DNA of 64,000 nt from positions 464,001 through 528,000 of the forward strand of contig JAQJVL010000048.1 in NCBI GenBank assembly GCA_035578905.1, given 5' to 3'. This stretch comes from Stictocephala bisonia (taxonomy: Eukaryota; Arthropoda; Insecta; Hemiptera; Membracidae). The number at the start of each line of letters is the position of its first letter. Position 1 is the stretch's first letter. Positions 59,712-64,000 of this stretch are shown here, in pieces. Below the pieces are notes generated by a model. That model made no database searches and had not been told where the DNA came from. It was given only the letters and a program-made list of their open reading frames with translations. A program made the translations under genes and the position numbers.

Positions 59712-59984
59712 CTTTATTTATTTATTTATTCATAAGACGCCGATCGTCAAGATATGGGAGAATATGAATTTGGAATGAGTGTAGTAGAGCGAATGTAGTC
59801 ATTGTTACAAACTAAGGCTGGCTGTTCCTTAGAAAGTGTCATTAATTAATAGCCCAATGACAAATGAACAGCCAGTGACTATCAGCTGATCCTTCTCAAA
59901 ATGTATTGACTCTGATTGGGATCAAACTGAGAACCTTTAGCACATGAAGCTGGGATTGAACCAACTACGCTACCGACCAATTCG
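59712..59984 (-). mobile_element. tRNA-headed SINE, short form
   Basis: On the minus strand the head reads GGTCGGTAGCGTAGTTGG (A-box-like), then GTTCAATCCCAGCTTCATG and the B-box-like AGTTTGATCCC, the core GGGCTATTAATTAATGACAC, the 3' part CATATTCTCCCATATCTTGA and an AATAAATAAATAAATAAAG tail. It is the best-preserved copy of the family in the window. Confidence 0.8.
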
Positions 59985-60899
59985 AATTGAAACCTTTTGC
60001 AATTTGTTAAGGGAGTGGTAATGCCATAAGACCTTAATGCTGTTTATATCATGTATCACAAAACCAATTAGAGAGTTACATAGTAAACAAAAGCAGTAAA
60101 TAATTGGAATAAGTCGCAAAAATACATTACATATTTTAATTAAAATTAGTAGCCAGGGGGTTTTTAAGTAGATTACTATGATTTTAATATCGACAATCTA
60201 GTAAAACAAAGTAGTAGATGGGAACTTATGCTTTTCCTATCACTATTGTTAGGAATGATTATTACGATGAGATAAGCATGACTGGAGACTGATAACCAGA
60301 TCTAGATTTCAAATGTAAGCGCTAAACATACCATAAAGGTTTCAACTATATCATCACTGTCTCCCCTACATACCGGTAAAGTACCTGGGGAGTAATATGA
60401 AATTACCCCAAGACTTTTGATAGATAGATATTTATTGATCATTAAACATAATACACGCAATAGATCACGTCAATAATATCAGAATAAATAAAAAATGTAT
60501 CCCATAACATAAATAGTCAACACATATGCATCAATAAAGATAGCAAACATGCTACCAAACAACCAAAAATATTGCATATTTAATGCAAAAATGACACAGG
60601 TTAGCCTAATAGGCAATTAATACTAATTTAAACAAGACGCATTTCCTAAAAACTAAGAATTATATCATGATGGTATGAAGTACATGCAAAAATAAATAAT
60701 ATAAGTAAATGAAAACAAAGTAAAAAATCAAGCATGCTATTATGATCTGCTGTTCAAGAATCCATTTCGATGAGTACTAGCCTAAAAATGAACAAGATGA
60801 CAAAAGACAAAATATACTAATTCAAACATACACTTTTCCTAAGAATAAATAGATAAATAATACAGATGGCCAAGGATTTTGTAGTATGAATAATCCAAA
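59985..60899. other. AT-rich stretch, possible LINE 3' end
   Basis: A minus-strand ATCAATAAATATCTATCTATC-like end at 60,420-60,440 resembles a LINE tail, with about 450 bp of possible 3'UTR to its right. No coding sequence was recognised. Confidence 0.35.
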
Positions 60900-60939
60900 T
60901 ATTAAGGTTTTATCATACGTCAATATATTTTATATTTAT

Positions 60940-61410
60940 TTTAAATATATATTCGATATTTATTTGCAAAACCACCTACATTTCCCTATAATATTAGTGT
61001 ATTTTCCCTGTTTCCCTAGGATCTTCAAAACTTCAATAAATCTAGGGAAATTCTCTGTTGCATTCATTTTCTTGCCCTTTTTCATAACATTTAATATTTT
61101 CATAATTTCTTCAATTTTTGTGTATGTTTGGTCTGTAGAGAGCAAGTGTTCGGCAAAGGTGGATTTCATTGTAGTTGTGTTTATAGCTTCTGAGAGCTTG
61201 TATATGTTCTCGAAATCATGTTTTTAATGGTCTTCCAGTTTGTCCAATGTAGAATTTATCACAGTCTGTACAATTAATTTTGTAAATACCTGATTTGTTG
61301 TAAATGTTGTCATTATTGTGTTCTTTTTGAGATTTTTTATCTAACATTTTGAATGTGTTGTCGTGTGTGTATGTGCCGAACACTTGCTCTCTACAGACCA
61401 CACATACACA
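60940..61410 (-). pseudogene. Penelope-like element, GIY-YIG endonuclease end
   Basis: On the minus strand 61,401-61,216 reads NDNIYNKSGIYKINCTDCDK and FYIGQTGRPLKT, the GIY...YIG core of the Penelope endonuclease. After a stop and a frame change 61,169-60,960 continues with STFAEHLLSTDQTYTKIEEI and MKILNVMKKGKKMNATE, the conserved C-terminal part. In the family this endonuclease cuts the target for reverse transcription. The RT is absent, so the copy is 5' truncated. Confidence 0.85.
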
Positions 61411-61588
61411 ACATTTGAAGAAATTATGAAAATATTAAATTTTATAAAAAAAGGGTAAGAAAATGAATACAACAGAAGAATTACATATAATATATTTAGC
61501 ACAACAAGAAAATCCAGTGAACATATTGAACACACAAATCAATTATACAAACCCAATGTTTGATAAGATTCGAAACATTCAAAATTAA
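61375..61588 (+). pseudogene. Penelope-like element, C-terminus in opposite orientation
   Basis: The plus strand encodes EHLLSTDHTYTTFEEIMKIL and, after one frame change, KKMNTTEELHIIYLAQQENP, VNILNTQINYTNPMFDKIRN to a stop. It duplicates the C-terminal segment of the minus-strand fragment, so two Penelope-like ends stand head to head, meeting at about 61,375-61,400. Its 3'UTR leads into the 71-bp end at 61,726. Confidence 0.75.
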
Positions 61589-61725
61589 TTATTATTACAA
61601 AATATCACCAACTTATCCATATTCATCAGTATTTACAAAAACCACATGTTTTACGATTTTATTTAAAGAATTTATATACTTAATTTAATTATTTAATTTA
61701 CACTTCAAAATTACTATTAAGTTGA

Positions 61726-61796
61726 AACATGTTGTGTGAAATATTTTAAGTAAAAATGTTAAAAAGGTACTCAGTTTGAATTTTATTACATCCTAA
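61726..61796 (+). repeat. Penelope-like 3' terminal 71 bp
   Basis: It starts AACATGTTGTGTGAAATAT, contains GGTACTCAGTTTGAATTTTA and ends TTACATCCTAA, followed by AT repeats. The same 71-bp unit, inverted upon itself, forms the foldback at 36,864-37,023. Confidence 0.75.
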
Positions 61797-61890
61797 AAAT
61801 ATATATAAACATACACCTTCGATTATACTAGAAGATATGATAGAAGGTCTATGATATAAAGAATCAAGAATATATGTTGTGGTGATAAAT

Positions 61891-61913
61891 AAAAAAAAAA
61901 AAAAAAAAAAAAA
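61891..61913 (+). repeat. Poly-A run, 23 bases
   Basis: An uninterrupted A tract after GATAAAT; it may be the tail of an unrecognised retroposed piece. Confidence 0.9.
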
Positions 61914-62129
61914 TTAATAATGTCAGAGTTATATGTTATTACAAATTAATGGCTAAGACCTCTATGCACTATGCCTTTAATTAATACATGTTATTTACAA
62001 GCTGTTCAATATGTTTAATTTTTATAAGAATTAAGACTTAGTTCTCTTAAATGGCTTTAACGCATTTAGGAAATTTATCTGATATCTGCATAGTATAGCT
62101 ATCAGCCAATATTATCGATTCCTGTGTTA

Positions 62130-62990
62130 TTTAAGGAATTTAAAGCTCTGATTTTTGCACAATTGTACGATCATCTCGAAGCACATAACCTTCTAATCTC
62201 GGGTCAGTTTGGCTTCAGAAGGCTAAATCCATATATTGGCTGTAGATGCCCTGGTTCAGTCAATCATAGATAAACAAATATGTTTTTGAATTAAACAACC
62301 TATGTCTGTTATACTATGTGATATTTCCGTGTATTTGATTGAGTTTCACAAGATATCTTAGTTTTAAAATTAGACAAGTTTTACTAGATGACAGTGCTTT
62401 GAGATTGGTCAAAACTTACCTTAGTGACCGCCAACAGTTTGTAAGTTGGAATGGTATAATGTCAAATCCAATGGCATTAAACCATGGAGTCCTCAGGGCT
62501 CAATACTGGGATACCTGCTTGCTTAGGATATCTGATTTGTATAATAATTTACTTCTATTGGCAATTGGATGGCAACAGCCTGGTTAACGCAGACGACAAA
62601 TCGCTTGTCATGTAGGCACAGTCGTGAGTAGGCTGAACTGGCAGTAAGTGCACTTTTTGATTTAGCTTCTTAGTGGTTTGTAAAAAATAGGTTAACAATT
62701 AACAAATAAACACTTTAATCTTTAGCATTTGTAAATTAATATCCCTATCTACGAGCTCTTCAAACTACTTGGTATCACCCTTGACCCTTGTCTTAACTGG
62801 CTAGATCACATTTATTAGCCAACTCTATCAAACAAAGTAGGGTTCTGAACCTTCTTAGGCGCCTAATGGAACAACTACCTTACTACATCCTGAGATTAGC
62901 CTTTTCGCCCTTTTCCATGTGTCGTATGGATAGATTTTTTTGGGGACGCTCACTCAATGCGCGAAAAATTCCGTTACTCCATTAAAAGGC
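62130..62990 (+). pseudogene. Heavily degraded LINE reverse transcriptase
   Basis: Scattered frames still show RT landmarks in order: QLYDHLEAHNLLISGQFGFR, then VKTYLSDRQQFVSWNG with LNHGVLRAQYWDTCLLRI (from VPQGSVLGPLLFLI), VNADDKSLV for the active site, LNLLRRLMEQLPYY and RKIPLLH. Stops and frameshifts are frequent. It is the oldest-looking LINE here. Confidence 0.7.
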
Positions 62991-64000
62991 AATCAGAATT
63001 TTATGTTATGCTCAATATATATAAACCACTGTACACCACTATTTAAAGAGCAGATAATTGTAACTTTAACTAACTTATATGTATATTTCTTAATGTAATC
63101 TTAGTATTAAGGACAATTTTGATGAATTTATTTTAACCAACAGCCCATGATCACAATACTACGTTCAGTGCAAAACTTGAATTACCTATGTCAAGAAATA
63201 ATAAAAGAGCTAGGTAATTTCCTGTTTCAGGTATATGATTCCTTAACCACTTACCTAGAGTCATAGACAACTAAGAAACATGAAAACATTTATTTAAAAA
63301 CACTAATTATAAAACCAGTGAATTTCGACCAAATAGTGCATTTGTAAGTTGCTTTTACATGTCTTGCATGAGTTTGTCAATACAGTAGTTTATTTTATTA
63401 TATTGGTCTTATTATTGACCAATAATTGAAATACACGTTAAAGGTATAATGAACAGAAATTACTTACTTTAGGACCTGTTAACTAAACAATAACCTTTAA
63501 CAAATTTATAAATTGTTTAGCAAAATAGATTAAATATATTACAGTGAATTAGCCTACATTGGAGTTAGACCTGTGCTTAGCATTGATTCGATAACACTAA
63601 TTGTAAAATAATTATAAAACGTATTCCTAAAATAATGAAATAAAAAAATAATTAAGTGTTCATTATAAAAACCTGAACAAAACAGATAGTGGAAACAAAT
63701 CAGACTGACACAGTGTTTAAAATTTAACAAATAACTGATTATAGGTGAAATGTGACCTATTATGGAATAAATCTGTATTATCTATAACGCTTAGTAAGAA
63801 GCTGTGACAGCAATGGAGAGGACGGTAACGGCTAAAGGTCATCAATGCCCGTATTCGGCTGTCAGAAATATGTCAGCTTCTTCAATACCAATAGAAAATA
63901 ACAATTCATTATCTTACTGTATTTTTAAATACGGATACTGAAGGAGAGAGAGAAACATATTAAGGTGGTATAAATGCTTGCTTACATTTTTATAAATATG
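62991..64000. other. Right end of the window, no feature recognised
   Basis: AT-rich sequence without recognised genes or repeats. Confidence 0.5.

Noticed and set aside
60886..61227. 113-codon plus-strand frame
   Set aside because: It is the reverse-strand shadow of the Penelope-like endonuclease fragment and AT-rich flank.

Overview
This is AT-rich eukaryotic DNA, almost certainly from an insect or another arthropod. One host gene has canonical GT-AG introns, and the rest is a dense mixture of jockey/CR1-like LINEs, tRNA-derived SINEs, Penelope-like elements, Helitrons, pogo/Tigger, mariner-type and piggyBac-type DNA transposons, satellites and microsatellites. No bacterial or viral gene organisation is visible. 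The species cannot be fixed from sequence alone; a hemipteran-like genome is only a guess.

Host gene. Eight coding exons on the minus strand, spread from 55,257 down to 10,813, assemble in phase into the first 374 residues of a Tudor and KH domain protein (TDRKH; Papi in Drosophila). In order they encode an N-terminal membrane anchor, KH1 with GRGG, KH2 with GRGG, a linker and an extended Tudor domain. Papi/TDRKH is known to sit on the mitochondrial outer membrane and hold PIWI proteins while piRNA 3' ends are trimmed. The C-terminal exons were not recognised below 10,813. An upstream 5'UTR exon is implied by a splice acceptor 28 bases before the ATG.

Layout. 1-10,812: downstream region with a piggyBac-like MITE, a 155-bp tandem array, a decayed mariner-type element with long inverted repeats, and a LINE 3' scrap next to the last recognised exon. 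11,052-22,260 (intron 7): a complete but dead Tigger element containing a LINE tail, T-rich LTR-like sequence and a SINE. 22,360-24,953 (intron 6): a 187-bp hairpin element. 25,068-34,511 (intron 5): LINE and Penelope fragments, an inverted 36-bp minisatellite, eleven copies of a 65-bp satellite unit and a Helitron. 34,691-38,448 (intron 4): a SINE and a 160-bp foldback. 39,681-53,606 (intron 2): a SINE, a second Helitron, two head-to-head LINEs each interrupted by another element, and an almost full-length CR1-like LINE with a PHD-finger ORF1. 55,286-64,000: upstream flank with a tRNA-like repeat, LINE tails, a SINE and an inverted pair of Penelope GIY-YIG fragments.

How it fits together. 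No mobile-element protein here looks intact. The most informative structures are the nested insertions, which allow relative dating, and repeats built by inversion of other elements. A piRNA-pathway gene thus carries a heavy load of the kind of element its pathway represses, although large repeat-filled introns are also normal for large insect genomes.
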